Program-made: the position numbers and the translations under genes | Assembly: GCA_965650335.1 (NCBI GenBank) | Contig: CBFGOI010000035.1 | Location: forward strand, 1 to 36,298 | Source of the DNA: Paradesertivirga sp965650335 | Lineage (GTDB): Bacteria > Bacteroidota > Bacteroidia > Sphingobacteriales > Sphingobacteriaceae | Reading direction: 5' to 3' | Length of the DNA stretch: 36,298 bases | Part shown: one piece after another, positions 18,463 to 28,100 of the stretch | How positions within the stretch are numbered: position 1 is the first letter of the stretch | Layout of the letters: each line of letters begins with the position of its first letter | Notes under the pieces: model-generated | Database searches by the model: none | Told to the model about the DNA's origin: nothing | What the model saw: the letters and a program-made list of their open reading frames with translations, nothing else

Positions 18463-19616
18463 AGCGACCATTAGAAGGACTTTTAGTTTTAGAGTTCTGC
18501 CAATTTTTGGCGGGTCCTTTAGCTGGTTTAAAACTTGCTGATCTTGGTGCTCGTGTTATAAAAATTGAGCGTCCGGTAAAAGGGGAAGCTTGTCGTCAGT
18601 TGGCAATCAAAAATCTTTTTATAGAAGATGATAGCTTACTTTTTCACACCATAAACCGAAACAAAGAATCATACGCTGCGGATTTAAAAAATACAGCTGA
18701 TCTTGATAAAATTAAAAAATTGATTGCAAAAGCAGATGTGATGACCCATAATTTCCGTCCGGGAGTGATGGAAAAGATCGGTTTGGATTTCGAAGCTGTA
18801 AAAGCGATCAACCCTAAAATAATATATGGAGCTGTGACTGGTTACGGTACCAAAGGTCCCTGGGCAAATAAACCCGGTCAAGATCTTCTGGTCCAGTCAC
18901 TTTCCGGCTTAACACAATTAACCGGTACAAAATCAGATGGCCCGGTGCCATTTGGACTCTCTGTGGCCGATACCATGTGTGGTAATCACCTGGCCCAGGG
19001 AATTCTTGCCGGATTATTGAAACGCTCGAAAACAGGAAAGGGATGTTTGGTAGAAGTTAGCCTTTTGGAATCAACACTCGATTTACAATTCGAGGTTTTA
19101 ACAACTTATTTAAATGATGGAGGGAAGCTTCCGGAACGCAGTTCTGTAAAAGGCAGCGGCCATGCTTATTTGAGTGCTCCTTACGGGATTTACCAGACAG
19201 CAGATGGCTACCTGGCCTTGGCAATGGGAAATCTGGTAACGATTGCTGCCGCGATAGGCTGTCATCTTAAAGAATCTCACCAGGATGCTTCTTTATGGTT
19301 TGATGAAAGGGATGAGATTGGAACCTTCTTTTCAGAAATTATTATTCAAAAAACGACCAATGAGTGGCTTTCCATTTTAGAAACAGCAGGAATCTGGTGT
19401 TCTCCGGTTTTAAATTACCAGGAAGTGTTTGAACAGAACGCTGTGAAACAAGCAGGACTTGTTCAAATATTAAATCCAAATGAAGATGTCCAAATTAAAA
19501 CTACCCGAAGTCCGATAAGGATAAACGAAGCAAAGCTTTATTCTCCGAAGGCGGCACCAAAAGTCGGGGCAGATAACGAGGTCTTAACCAAAGAGTTTAA
19601 TCTGGACAGTATATGA
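18459..19616 (+). CDS. Class III CoA-transferase (CaiB/BaiF family), first of a tandem pair
   Basis: This cytoplasmic enzyme moves CoA between carboxylic acids. At 385 aa it is a normal family size. It has the N-terminal LVLEFCQFLAGPLAGLKLADLGARVIKIERP, the HNFRPGVMEKIGLDF segment, YGAVTGYGTKGPW, GQDLLVQSLSGLTQLTG and FGLSVADTMCG. Asp171 in the last motif aligns with the catalytic Asp (Asp169 in formyl-CoA transferase) that forms the acyl-anhydride. Both ends overlap neighbours by four bases (ATGA), so it is translationally coupled to the leaderless binding protein before it and the second CoA-transferase after it. The acid substrate is unknown. Two unlike class III subunits can form a heteromer, as in the BbsEF benzylsuccinate CoA-transferase. 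Confidence 0.92.
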   Translation: MKRPLEGLLVLEFCQFLAGPLAGLKLADLGARVIKIERPVKGEACRQLAIKNLFIEDDSLLFHTINRNKESYAADLKNTADLDKIKKLIAKADVMTHNFRPGVMEKIGLDFEAVKAINPKIIYGAVTGYGTKGPWANKPGQDLLVQSLSGLTQLTGTKSDGPVPFGLSVADTMCGNHLAQGILAGLLKRSKTGKGCLVEVSLLESTLDLQFEVLTTYLNDGGKLPERSSVKGSGHAYLSAPYGIYQTADGYLALAMGNLVTIAAAIGCHLKESHQDASLWFDERDEIGTFFSEIIIQKTTNEWLSILETAGIWCSPVLNYQEVFEQNAVKQAGLVQILNPNEDVQIKTTRSPIRINEAKLYSPKAAPKVGADNEVLTKEFNLDSI

Positions 19617-20818
19617 AGCCATTAGAAGATTATCTGGTAATAGACTTTAGTCAGTTCCTTTCAGGGCCTTCGGCCAGTCTGCGTATGGCTGATTTGGGTG
19701 CAAGAGTGATAAAGATTGAACGCCCGGTCACGGGTGATATTTGCCGAACTCTCTATACATCCAATGTGGTGATGAATGGCGAGTCATCCGTGTTTCATGC
19801 TATAAACAGAAATAAGGAAAGCTTTGTTGCTGATTTGAAAGATGAAGATGATTGCAAAGGTATACGGCAATTACTTGAAAAGGCAGATGTTGTACTTCAT
19901 AATTACCGCCCTGGAGTGATGGAACGCCTGGGCTTTGATTATAAGAGCGTAAGTGTATTAAATTCTGGGGTAGTTTACGGTGAAATATCAGGTTACGGAA
20001 CGGAAGGAGAATGGAAAGATAAACCCGGTCAGGATCTTTTATTACAATCCCTTACGGGTTTAACATGGCTAAGTGGCAATGCAGCCAGCGGACCTGTTCC
20101 TATGGGATTGTCGATCGTTGATATGCTGGCCGGAGCACATTTACTACAAGGCGTTTTAGCCTGCTTGTTTAGTAAAAGTATCAGCGGAGAAGGCGCACTG
20201 GTACAGGTAAGTATGCTCGAGTCCTCGCTTGATTTTCAGTTTGAAACGATAACTACTTTTTTAAATGATGGCGGTGCATTACCCCAACGGACCAAAACTA
20301 ATAATGCAAATGCATATTTAGGTGCTCCTTACGGGATATATGAGACAGCAAACGGGCATATTGCTTTAGCAATGGGTTCGATTCCTGTGTTAGGCGATTT
20401 GTTAGAATGCGATGAGCTTAAATCATATACGGAAATCTCCGAAGCTTTTGAAAAACGTGATGAGATCAAAGAAATTTTGGCCATTCATCTTAAAGGCGGA
20501 GCAACGGAAAAATGGCTCTCTGTTTTAGAACCTGCTGATATTTGGTGTGCCAATATTTTGAACTGGCAACAGCTGATGGATCATGAAGGGTTTAAGGTGC
20601 TGGATATGATTCAGCAGGTTGAAATGTCGGATGGATTTATTTATAGAACTACCCGTTGCCCAATTCGGATAGACGGAGAACTTTTTACTTCAGCCAAAGC
20701 ATCTCCAAAGTTGGGAGAAGATAATGTGAGTATAATTAATGAATTTCGGTTGGTGAGGACACCAATCGAGGCGACCGAGACACCGGGGTTGGTGTCTTCA
20801 CCAACCATAAAAAACTAA
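19613..20818 (+). CDS. Class III CoA-transferase (CaiB/BaiF family), second of a tandem pair
   Basis: This is a close paralogue of the preceding protein, 401 aa, with matching motifs: DFSQFLSGPSASLRMADLGARVIKIERP, HNYRPGVMERLGFDY, GYGTEGEW, GQDLLLQSLTGLTWLSG and MGLSIVDMLAG. Asp170 is the predicted catalytic residue, so both copies look active. The pair probably arose by tandem duplication and may form a heterodimer or act on two acids in sequence. The C terminus is longer than its twin's: after NEFRL, where the twin ends EFNLDSI, about 20 extra residues are encoded by a repeat-rich hairpin segment. Its start overlaps the first transferase (ATGA); the second leaderless binding protein begins 4 bases after its stop. 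Confidence 0.92.
   Translation: MKPLEDYLVIDFSQFLSGPSASLRMADLGARVIKIERPVTGDICRTLYTSNVVMNGESSVFHAINRNKESFVADLKDEDDCKGIRQLLEKADVVLHNYRPGVMERLGFDYKSVSVLNSGVVYGEISGYGTEGEWKDKPGQDLLLQSLTGLTWLSGNAASGPVPMGLSIVDMLAGAHLLQGVLACLFSKSISGEGALVQVSMLESSLDFQFETITTFLNDGGALPQRTKTNNANAYLGAPYGIYETANGHIALAMGSIPVLGDLLECDELKSYTEISEAFEKRDEIKEILAIHLKGGATEKWLSVLEPADIWCANILNWQQLMDHEGFKVLDMIQQVEMSDGFIYRTTRCPIRIDGELFTSAKASPKLGEDNVSIINEFRLVRTPIEATETPGLVSSPTIKN
20750..20806 (+). repeat. Hairpin repeat inside the 3' end of the second CoA-transferase gene
   Basis: TTGGTG-AGGA-CACCAA (20750-20765) is followed by GGTTGGTG-TCTT-CACCAACC (20787-20806). The CACCAA of the first can also pair with TTGGTG of the second, so the two folds are mutually exclusive. 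This kind of short GGTTGGTG/CACCAACC repeat is common between Bacteroidota genes. Here it lies within the coding frame and ends 10 bases before the stop codon. Confidence 0.6.
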
Positions 20819-20822
20819 AGCT

Positions 20823-22058
20823 ATGAGTGCCGGTGAGAAATTTAGAATAGCAGTTCGCAAGTTTGGTCCCTTTGAATCAGCTATGGAAAAGCTATGGGAT
20901 AAATTCTGCAAACAAACAGGCTGCACCCTACAGGCAGAAATGGTGCCCATGGATTTGCATCCGCTTCATGATGCAACCCTGACTCAACGAGGCCTGGCAA
21001 ATGGCGACTGGGATGTCGCTCACATCAATACCGACTGGATTTATGAGGCCTATTCCAGCGGTTCAGTTGAAAAATTAAACAGATACATAGCCACTAAACC
21101 GCCAATGAATTACCCGGTAGGATGGAGTAATTCCCTTTTGCGGATGCAGCAGTTTGGTGAAGATATTGTTGGTTTACCTTTTCATGACGGCCCGGAATGT
21201 TTTATATATCGGAAAGATTTGTTTGAAAGTGTTCAAGAGCAGGAAGCCTATTTACAGAAGTACGGTAAAGTTTTAGAAGTGCCTCAAACCTGGGAGGATT
21301 TTCAGCAGGTAGCACAGTTTTTTAATCGGCCTGAGCAAAATCTCTTCGGAAGTGTTTTTGCGTGTTATCCGGATGGCCATAATACCGTTTTTGATTTCTG
21401 TCTTCAGTTATGGACCCGTGGCGGTTCACTGGTAGATGATAATGGAAAGGTGAAAATTGACACCCGAGAAGCTATTGAGGGACTGAACTTTTATCGCCAG
21501 TTGGTAAGCGATAAAACGGCTGTTCATCCAAAATCATCTGAGTATGAGTCGGTGCAGGCAGGAATGGCCTTCGCTCGTGGGGAAGTTGCCATGATGATAA
21601 ACTGGTTTGGTTTTGCGTCGATGTGCGAGGTGTATGAAGAATCCCAAGTTAAAGGCAAAGTAGATATCACATCTTTACCTCATTCTGAAGGAAAAGAATC
21701 AGCTTCGTTAAACGTTTATTGGCTCTATACAATCGGCTCGGGCAGTAAACACAAAGACCTAGCGTATGATTTTATCCGCTTTGCGGTGAACCAGGAAAAT
21801 GATAAGCTTTTAACCCTCGAAGGGGGTATCGGTTGCCGGATTTCGACCTGGAAAGACGAGGAAATAAACCAGATCATACCGTATTATCACAAATTAGAAA
21901 TGCTTCATAAAACGGCTAAATCGCTTCCTCAGAAAAGTAATTGGGCTCAAATAGCAGAAATTATTGATGAAGCAGTTTTGAAAGCAATGAATAGCAATGT
22001 TCCTGCCGCAGAGATTCTTGAATCAGCTCAAAAGAAAATTAAACAGCTTAATACCTAA
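20823..22058 (+). CDS. Leaderless ABC-type solute-binding-protein-like protein (second copy)
   Basis: This 411-aa protein has the layout of family 1 extracellular solute-binding proteins: an N-terminal beta-strand start, WDVAHINTDWIYEAYSSGSVEKLNRYI, GLPFHDGPECFIYRKDLFE, VPQTWEDFQQVAQFF, FARGEVAMMINWFG and the C-terminal YDFIRFAVNQEND. It starts MSAGEKFRIAVRKFG with no hydrophobic leader, and an in-frame stop 15 bases upstream (20808-20810) leaves no room for one. It is therefore predicted to be cytoplasmic. It is only distantly similar to the first copy, so the two are not a recent duplication, and both have kept the leaderless state. It follows the second CoA-transferase by 4 bases. Its function is unknown. 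Confidence 0.86.
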   Translation: MSAGEKFRIAVRKFGPFESAMEKLWDKFCKQTGCTLQAEMVPMDLHPLHDATLTQRGLANGDWDVAHINTDWIYEAYSSGSVEKLNRYIATKPPMNYPVGWSNSLLRMQQFGEDIVGLPFHDGPECFIYRKDLFESVQEQEAYLQKYGKVLEVPQTWEDFQQVAQFFNRPEQNLFGSVFACYPDGHNTVFDFCLQLWTRGGSLVDDNGKVKIDTREAIEGLNFYRQLVSDKTAVHPKSSEYESVQAGMAFARGEVAMMINWFGFASMCEVYEESQVKGKVDITSLPHSEGKESASLNVYWLYTIGSGSKHKDLAYDFIRFAVNQENDKLLTLEGGIGCRISTWKDEEINQIIPYYHKLEMLHKTAKSLPQKSNWAQIAEIIDEAVLKAMNSNVPAAEILESAQKKIKQLNT

Positions 22059-22150
22059 GTTATGTTATTAAAAATCTGTCAATTACATATTGAATTTTGT
22101 TTTTCGGTGTTTACAGTTTTTAATTCTGACTTTTTAATTTTTAATTAATA

Positions 22151-23236
22151 ATGCAAATACCATATAAACCTCAATTACCTGAAACACGGCAACCGATCAT
22201 CATCATTGGTGCAGGCGGAATAGTGAAGGATGCGCATTTGCCCGCTTATAAACAGGCTGGTTTTTATGTTTATGGAATTGCAAACAGAACAATTTCCAGG
22301 GCTGAGAAGTTGGCTGCCGAATTTGACATTCCAAATGTTTACGGTAGTGTCGCTGACGCAGTAGCCAATGCGCCTGCAAATGCCGTTTACGATATTACCA
22401 TCATGCCCGAGCAGTATGTTGAAACACTGAATCAATTGCCTGATGGCAGCGCCGTACTTATTCAAAAGCCCATGGGCGATTATTACTGGCAAGCGAAGGA
22501 GATTCTGGAAGTGTGCAGAAGAAAGAAATTGGTTGCGGCTATTAATTTTCAGCTTCGCTTTGCACCTTTTGTAAGTGCTGCAAGATATATGATCGATCAG
22601 GGGATGATTGGTGAAGTTTACGATATGGAAGTTCGTGTTACGCTGAAAACTCCCTGGGAGCTTTTCCCGCATGTAATGGTTCATCCAAGGTTAGAGATTC
22701 AATACCACAGTATCCATTACGTAGATATGATGCGCTCTTTTCTTGGCGATCCTGAAAGTGTGTATGCTAAAACTTTAAAACATCCTGCAAAGAAGCTTTC
22801 TTCTTCGCGTTCAACTATTTTGTTTGATTACGGAGATACCATGCACGCGGTCATTAATACGAATCACGACCATGATTTCGGTCCGCATAACCAGGAAAGT
22901 TTTATCAAGTGGGAGGGAACCAAAGGAGCAATAAAAGCCAAAATGGGTTTACTGATGGATTATCCTCACGGTGTACCTGACAAGTTTGAATATTGCATTT
23001 TGGAAAAAGGAAAGGCACCGGAATGGAAGACAGTCGAGTTGGAAGGTTCATGGTTTCCTGAAGCATTTGTGGGTACTATGTCTAACCTAATGCGCTACAA
23101 AGAGGGCTCTTCAGATGTACTGCATACCAGCGTTGAAGATGTGATTAAAACGATGGCGGTGGTAGAAAGCGCATATATATCGAGTGATAAGGGCGGAGTT
23201 GTTGTAGCTGAGCAGTTAAAAGAACAGATTCATTAA
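22151..23236 (+). CDS. Gfo/Idh/MocA-family NAD(P)-dependent oxidoreductase
   Basis: This 361-aa cytoplasmic sugar or sugar-acid dehydrogenase has the Rossmann motif IIIIGAGGIVKDAHLPAYK (about 17-35) and a C-terminal alpha/beta domain with the HSIHYVDMMRSFLGDP segment, where a His/Asp pair is expected at the active site. The family's usual EKP motif appears as QKP (VLIQKPMGDYY, about 113-123); the catalytic Lys is kept and the Glu is replaced by Gln. It lies 92 bases after the binding-protein gene across an AT-rich gap with no clear terminator, so it may share the transcript. D-apiose 1-dehydrogenase (ApsD) belongs to this superfamily, which makes that one possible role, but the sequence does not settle it. 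Confidence 0.88.
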   Translation: MQIPYKPQLPETRQPIIIIGAGGIVKDAHLPAYKQAGFYVYGIANRTISRAEKLAAEFDIPNVYGSVADAVANAPANAVYDITIMPEQYVETLNQLPDGSAVLIQKPMGDYYWQAKEILEVCRRKKLVAAINFQLRFAPFVSAARYMIDQGMIGEVYDMEVRVTLKTPWELFPHVMVHPRLEIQYHSIHYVDMMRSFLGDPESVYAKTLKHPAKKLSSSRSTILFDYGDTMHAVINTNHDHDFGPHNQESFIKWEGTKGAIKAKMGLLMDYPHGVPDKFEYCILEKGKAPEWKTVELEGSWFPEAFVGTMSNLMRYKEGSSDVLHTSVEDVIKTMAVVESAYISSDKGGVVVAEQLKEQIH

Positions 23237-23328
23237 GAAACTAGTCGGGCTAAGCGCCTGGTGTCCCCCGCTGGAGGGGAATAAAAGGGTGTGGTTAATG
23301 CCTCTTATTGAAAATAAAACAAAAAAAC

Positions 23329-23772
23329 ATGTATTTCAAATCAACATTTTTTGAAGATTATATTTTAAACGATAAACGGGTTACTCTTGGCCGTACCATA
23401 ACCGAAACAGATTTTGTGGTTCACGCAGGGCATACAGGAGATTTTTTTCCGCATCATATGGATGCTGAATGGTGCAAAACTCAGCCTTTCAAGCAACGCA
23501 TCGCTCATGGAACAATGATATTCAGTATCGGTATCGGTTTAACCGCCTCAGAAATTAATCCCGAAGCGATGTCGAAAGGATACGACAGACTACGTTTTGT
23601 GAAGCCGGTATATATTGGAGATACCATTCATTCAGAAATTACCATTTCGGAGAAAGCGGAAGCTAAAAAACCTGAATACGGAACAGTAACAGAACATGTT
23701 GAAATAATTAATCAGCATGGAGAAGTAGTGCTGGTATGCGACCATCTGCTGATGGTTAAGAAAAAAATATAA
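23329..23772 (+). CDS. MaoC-family (hotdog-fold) dehydratase/hydratase
   Basis: This 147-aa single-domain hotdog protein is expected to hydrate or dehydrate an acyl-CoA ester. The ATG at 23329 is chosen over an in-frame TTG at 23308. The hydratase motif is GHTGDFFPHHMD with Asp38 and His43 in the D-x4-H arrangement of (R)-specific enoyl-CoA hydratases, followed by RIAHGTMIFSIGIGL and the C-terminal YDRLRFVKPVYIGDTI. Together with two CoA-transferases this suggests CoA-ester chemistry, for example a mesaconyl-CoA or hydroxyacyl-CoA type step. The 92-base gap before it contains a small CCCC/GGGG hairpin near 23263-23280. No acyl-CoA dehydrogenase or thiolase is seen nearby. Confidence 0.9.
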   Translation: MYFKSTFFEDYILNDKRVTLGRTITETDFVVHAGHTGDFFPHHMDAEWCKTQPFKQRIAHGTMIFSIGIGLTASEINPEAMSKGYDRLRFVKPVYIGDTIHSEITISEKAEAKKPEYGTVTEHVEIINQHGEVVLVCDHLLMVKKKI

Positions 23773-23794
23773 ACCTAACAAACCAATATAACCG

Positions 23795-25099
23795 ATGGCA
23801 TTTACTACAAATCAGGAAACTCTTATAGATAGTACAGAAACAAAAAATACCAGCAAGGAAACAAATTATGTGGTTCCTTTTATCCTGGTGACTTGTCTTT
23901 TCTTTTTATGGGGAATGGCTCATAACCTCGATTCCATTTTAATTCCGCATTTAAAAAAAGCTTGCCAGTTGAATAACCGTCAGTCGACCCTGGTAGATAC
24001 AGCGGTGTTTCTGGCTTATTTCCTGATGGCTATCCCTGCTGGAGCGATTCTGAAAAAATGGGGCTATAAAAACAGTATAATTTTAGGCTTATTGGTTTTC
24101 GCCTCCGGAGCCTTTTTGTTTGTTCCGGCAGCAAATACGCTCACGTACGAGGTTTTTCTGATTGCTTTGTTCATTATAGGGTGCGGTTTAACCATACTAG
24201 AAACAGCGGCAAATCCGTATGCCGCAGTATTGGGTCATCCTTCCGGTGCTTCTACACGATTGAATCTTGCAGCATCGTTTAATGGCTTAGCCGCTATGGT
24301 TGCACCCTTTATCGGCGCTTTGTTTATCCTTTCGGGAAAGGAATATAGCGAGGCTCAGTTAGCAGCGATGCCCGATACAAGCCGTGCGTCTTATTTCATG
24401 GAAGAAGCTGCTTCGGTAAAAATGCCTTATATCGTTTTAGGAAGCGTATTGGTACTAATAGCGGTGCTATTCTACTTCATGCATGTTCCCGAAGTAAAAC
24501 CTCAAAGTGATAACATAAGTTCCAAAGGCGGGTTTTTCGAGGTGTTAAAGCATAAGCACTTATCATGGGCGGTAGTTGCACAGTTTTTTTATGTAGGTGC
24601 GCAGGTTTGTGTTACCAGTTTCTTTATCAGGATGGCTCAGCAAGGAGCCGGTGTTGACGAAAAGACTGCCGCCTATTATCTTACATTGTACGGCTTTCTT
24701 TTTATGGCAGGACGATTTGTAGGTACTGCTTTCCTGAAGTTTATCAGCTCTCAAAAGCTATTATCCATTTACTGTATTATCGCCGTCTTACTTTGCCTGG
24801 TATCAATTTTAGGTGATGGCGCCTATGTAATTTACGCTCTGGGCGGATTGGGTTTCTTTATGTCGATCATGTTTCCAACCATTTTTGCTTTAGGTATAAG
24901 TAATTTAGGTGAAGGCACAAAAGCAGGTTCATCATGGATTATTATGTCAATAGTCGGTGGAGCCATTCTTCCATATTTAATGGGGACAGTTATAGATTTA
25001 AATAACGATAATATTCAACTTGGTTATACTATTCCTTTACTCTGCTTCCTGGTGATTTTGTATTACGGCATTAAAGGGTATAAACCGGTTAGTAAATAA
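23795..25099 (+). CDS. FucP-like MFS sugar:H+ symporter
   Basis: This 434-aa inner-membrane permease of the FHS (fucose:H+ symporter) family has about 12 hydrophobic segments. Family hallmarks are FFLWGMAHNLDSILIPHLKKA with Asp46, ILETAANPYAAVLG with Glu136, and the LNLAASFNGLAAMVAPFIG segment. Asp46 and Glu136 correspond to the protonation-linked acids known in E. coli FucP (Asp46, Glu135). It follows the MaoC gene by 22 bases and ends the cassette before a strong terminator. The likely cargo is a deoxy sugar or related monosaccharide released by the periplasmic enzymes, such as L-fucose or L-rhamnose, but the sequence does not decide. Confidence 0.93.
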   Translation: MAFTTNQETLIDSTETKNTSKETNYVVPFILVTCLFFLWGMAHNLDSILIPHLKKACQLNNRQSTLVDTAVFLAYFLMAIPAGAILKKWGYKNSIILGLLVFASGAFLFVPAANTLTYEVFLIALFIIGCGLTILETAANPYAAVLGHPSGASTRLNLAASFNGLAAMVAPFIGALFILSGKEYSEAQLAAMPDTSRASYFMEEAASVKMPYIVLGSVLVLIAVLFYFMHVPEVKPQSDNISSKGGFFEVLKHKHLSWAVVAQFFYVGAQVCVTSFFIRMAQQGAGVDEKTAAYYLTLYGFLFMAGRFVGTAFLKFISSQKLLSIYCIIAVLLCLVSILGDGAYVIYALGGLGFFMSIMFPTIFALGISNLGEGTKAGSSWIIMSIVGGAILPYLMGTVIDLNNDNIQLGYTIPLLCFLVILYYGIKGYKPVSK

Positions 25100-25108
25100 G
25101 CCAATTAG

Positions 25109-25137
25109 CTTTCCAAAAGTTTAGAACTTTTGGAAAG
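25109..25137 (+). terminator. Strong hairpin terminator after the FucP-like gene
   Basis: Perfect 13-base arms CTTTCCAAAAGTT (25109-25121) and AACTTTTGGAAAG (25125-25137) with a 3-base loop begin 9 bases after the stop codon. It closes the cassette. Confidence 0.8.
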
Positions 25138-25150
25138 ATTAAATAAAAAA

Positions 25151-25177
25151 TGTCATGCTGAGCGGAGTCGAAGCATC
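25151..25177. repeat. Half of a REP-like intergenic repeat (TGTCATGCTGAGCGGAGTCG...)
   Basis: TGTCATGCTGAGCGGAGTCG followed by AAGCATC matches the form of a dispersed Bacteroidota intergenic repeat. Only one half is present, ending 12 bases before the GH106 start. Confidence 0.5.
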
Positions 25178-25189
25178 GAATAAAAACAA

Positions 25190-28100
25190 ATGAAATTATT
25201 AAATACCATCGTTTACATTTTCCTGTTGCTTAGTTTCTCCTTAAAAGAAGTTAAAGCTCAATCCAACGACTCAGCAAAGTCATGGGTGTTTTGGTATTGG
25301 ATGCAGGCCAGTGTTTCGAAAGAGGGCATCACCGCCGATCTTGAAGCGATGAAACAAGCTGGAATTGGCGGCGCTTATCTCATGCCGATAAAAGGCGCAA
25401 CAAATCCACCCTTATTTACTCCTGTTGCAGAGCAATTAAGTCCGCAATGGTGGGAAATGGTAAAACATGCGCTTAGAGAAGCCGACCGTTTAGGCCTAAA
25501 AATCGGGATGCACGTAAGCGATGGATTTGCTCTCGCCGGTGGTCCATGGATCACTCCGGAATTGTCCATGCAAAAAGTAGTTTCAAGTCAAATAGCGATC
25601 ACCGGTGGAAAGAAAACCAAAATCGTCCTTCCTCAACCTGAATCAAAAGAGAACTACTATAAAGATATTGCTGTATATGCTTTTCCTTCAGTACCGGGCA
25701 CAGGCGGTTCAACCAGAACCATTATTCCAAAAGTCACAACCAGCACGGGCGTTGATGCTTCTTTTTTAATAAAGGCAGATAATAAAGAGTCTTTAAAATC
25801 TAACGATCCCCTTTGGATTCAGTACGAATTTGAAAAGCCTTTTACCGCACGTACGGTTTTTATCTACACAAATGGAAATAACGTTCAGGCGCACCGTTTA
25901 ATTATTGAAGTTAGTGATGATGGAAAATCGTTTCGTTCAATCGGACGATTAGAGCCACCTCGTCACGGCTGGCAGGATACCGATGAAGATATTACTCATA
26001 GCATTAATCCAACATCAGCAAAATATTTCAGGTTTACATATGATAAATCAGGCTCCGAACCGGGCGCCGAAGATTTGGATGCAGCAAAGTGGAAACCTTC
26101 TTTAAAACTTGTACGACTTGAACTTTCTTCTGAACCACGCGTTCATCAGTTTGAAGGAAAATCAGGAGCGGTTTGGCGGGTAAGCAAACGAACAACTTCG
26201 CAGCAAATTGCTGATAATCTTTGTGTTCCTCTGAATAAGATTATAAACCTTAGCGATAAGCTTAACCCGGATGGTAGTTTAAACTGGAAAGCCCCGAAAG
26301 GCAACTGGACAATCATGCGGGTCGGGCACACTTCAACAGGTCATACAAATGCAACGGGCGGCGCTGCAATCGGCTTAGAATGCGATAAGTTCAACCCTGA
26401 GGCTATAAAACTTCAGTTTAACAGCTGGTATGGCGAAGCATTGCGTCAGGCCGGACCTGATCTTGCCCCCCGCATTTTAAATACTTTTCATGTGGATAGC
26501 TGGGAATGCGGCAGTCAGAACTGGTCGCCTGTTTTTAGAGACGAATTTAAAAAGAGAAGGGGATATGATTTGCTTCCCTACTTGCCTGTAATGGCTGGAA
26601 TTCCAATTGAGAGTGCGGAAACTTCTGAGAAGTTTTTATATGATATTAGAAAAACCATAGCCGAATTGGTGAATGACAAGTTTTATAAAACCCTTGCCCA
26701 GTCAGCTAAAGAAAAGGGAGTGATTTTTACAGCAGAAAGCGTGGCGCCAACAATGATCGGCGATGGGCTGTTGCATTATAAAACTGTTGATATTCCGATG
26801 GGTGAATTCTGGTTAAACAGTCCGACCCACGATAAACCAAACGATATGCTCGATGCTATTTCCGGCGCCCATATTTATGGTAAAAATATCGTTCAGGCAG
26901 AAGCATTCACGACTGTGCGTATGGCTTGGAATGAGCATCCCGGTATGCTAAAGACTTTACAGGATAGGAATTATGCTTTGGGGATTAACAAAATGGTGTA
27001 TCATGTTTTCACGCATAATCCATGGATGGACAGGAAACCCGGAATGACGTTGGATGGCGTAGGTTTATACTTTCAGCGCGATCAAACCTGGTGGAAACAA
27101 GGGAGGGCCTGGGTTGAATATGCAGAACGTGTACAAACACTTTTGCAGCAAGGAAAGCCTGTAGCGGATGTAGCGGTTTTTACAGGAGAAGATATTCCAA
27201 GGCGTTCGGTTTTGCCGGATAGGCTGGTTCCTTTCTTGCCAGGTATTTTTGGAAAAGATGTTGTTGAAGCCGAAGAAAAACGCTTAGCTAACATTGGCGA
27301 ACCGATGCGTCAAATTCCGGCAGGAGTTTCAAATTCGGCGAATATGGCTGATGCGGAAGATTATGTTAACCCATTACGCGGATATGCCTACGATTCGTTT
27401 AATCCCGATGCTTTGCTGTCGGCTAAAGTTGAGAATGGAAAGGTGGTGTTTGAAAGCGGAGCAACCTATAACTTATTGGTGATTCCGGGTAAAAGTCGCC
27501 TGAATCCGAATAACGATTGGATGAGTTTGGAGGTAATAGGAAAGCTTTTGGAACTGGCGAAGTCCGGAGCACGGATATTGATTTCAGAAAAGCCAAAATA
27601 TCAGCCGGGTTTGCAACAAGTCGAGTCGGCGAAATTTAATGAAGTTGTTGATGAATTGTGGAACGGCAATTTTTCCGGAAATATAATCAGGGGAATTTAT
27701 CATGATGCGACTTTCGGTAAAATTGGGATTGAACGCGATGTAGATGTAAAAGATGGCTCAGGAAATTATGCTAAAAACATTGCCTATACTCATCGTGAAA
27801 GTGGAACAGATGATATTTACTTTATCTCTAATCAGGAACAAAAAGAGAGGATTTTAGAGTTTTCCTTTAGAAGGGAAAGCAACGTAATTGAACTGTACGA
27901 TCCTGTTACCAACCGAAAATGGCAGGCTAAAGATTTTAAGTTTGAAAATAACCATACGGTGGTTCCAATAAAACTTGCGCCTAACGCCTCTCTATTTGTG
28001 ATTTTTAAAAAAGCAACCAAAGGGCCAGCTATAAAAAAGACTCAAAATTGGACTGACTTTGAAAATGTTCAAACCATTGCAGGTACATGGAAGGTCAGTT

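Noticed and set aside
22175..22684. A 169-codon open frame on the minus strand
   Set aside because: It is opposite the Gfo/Idh/MocA gene, whose Rossmann motif and length make the plus strand the coding one.
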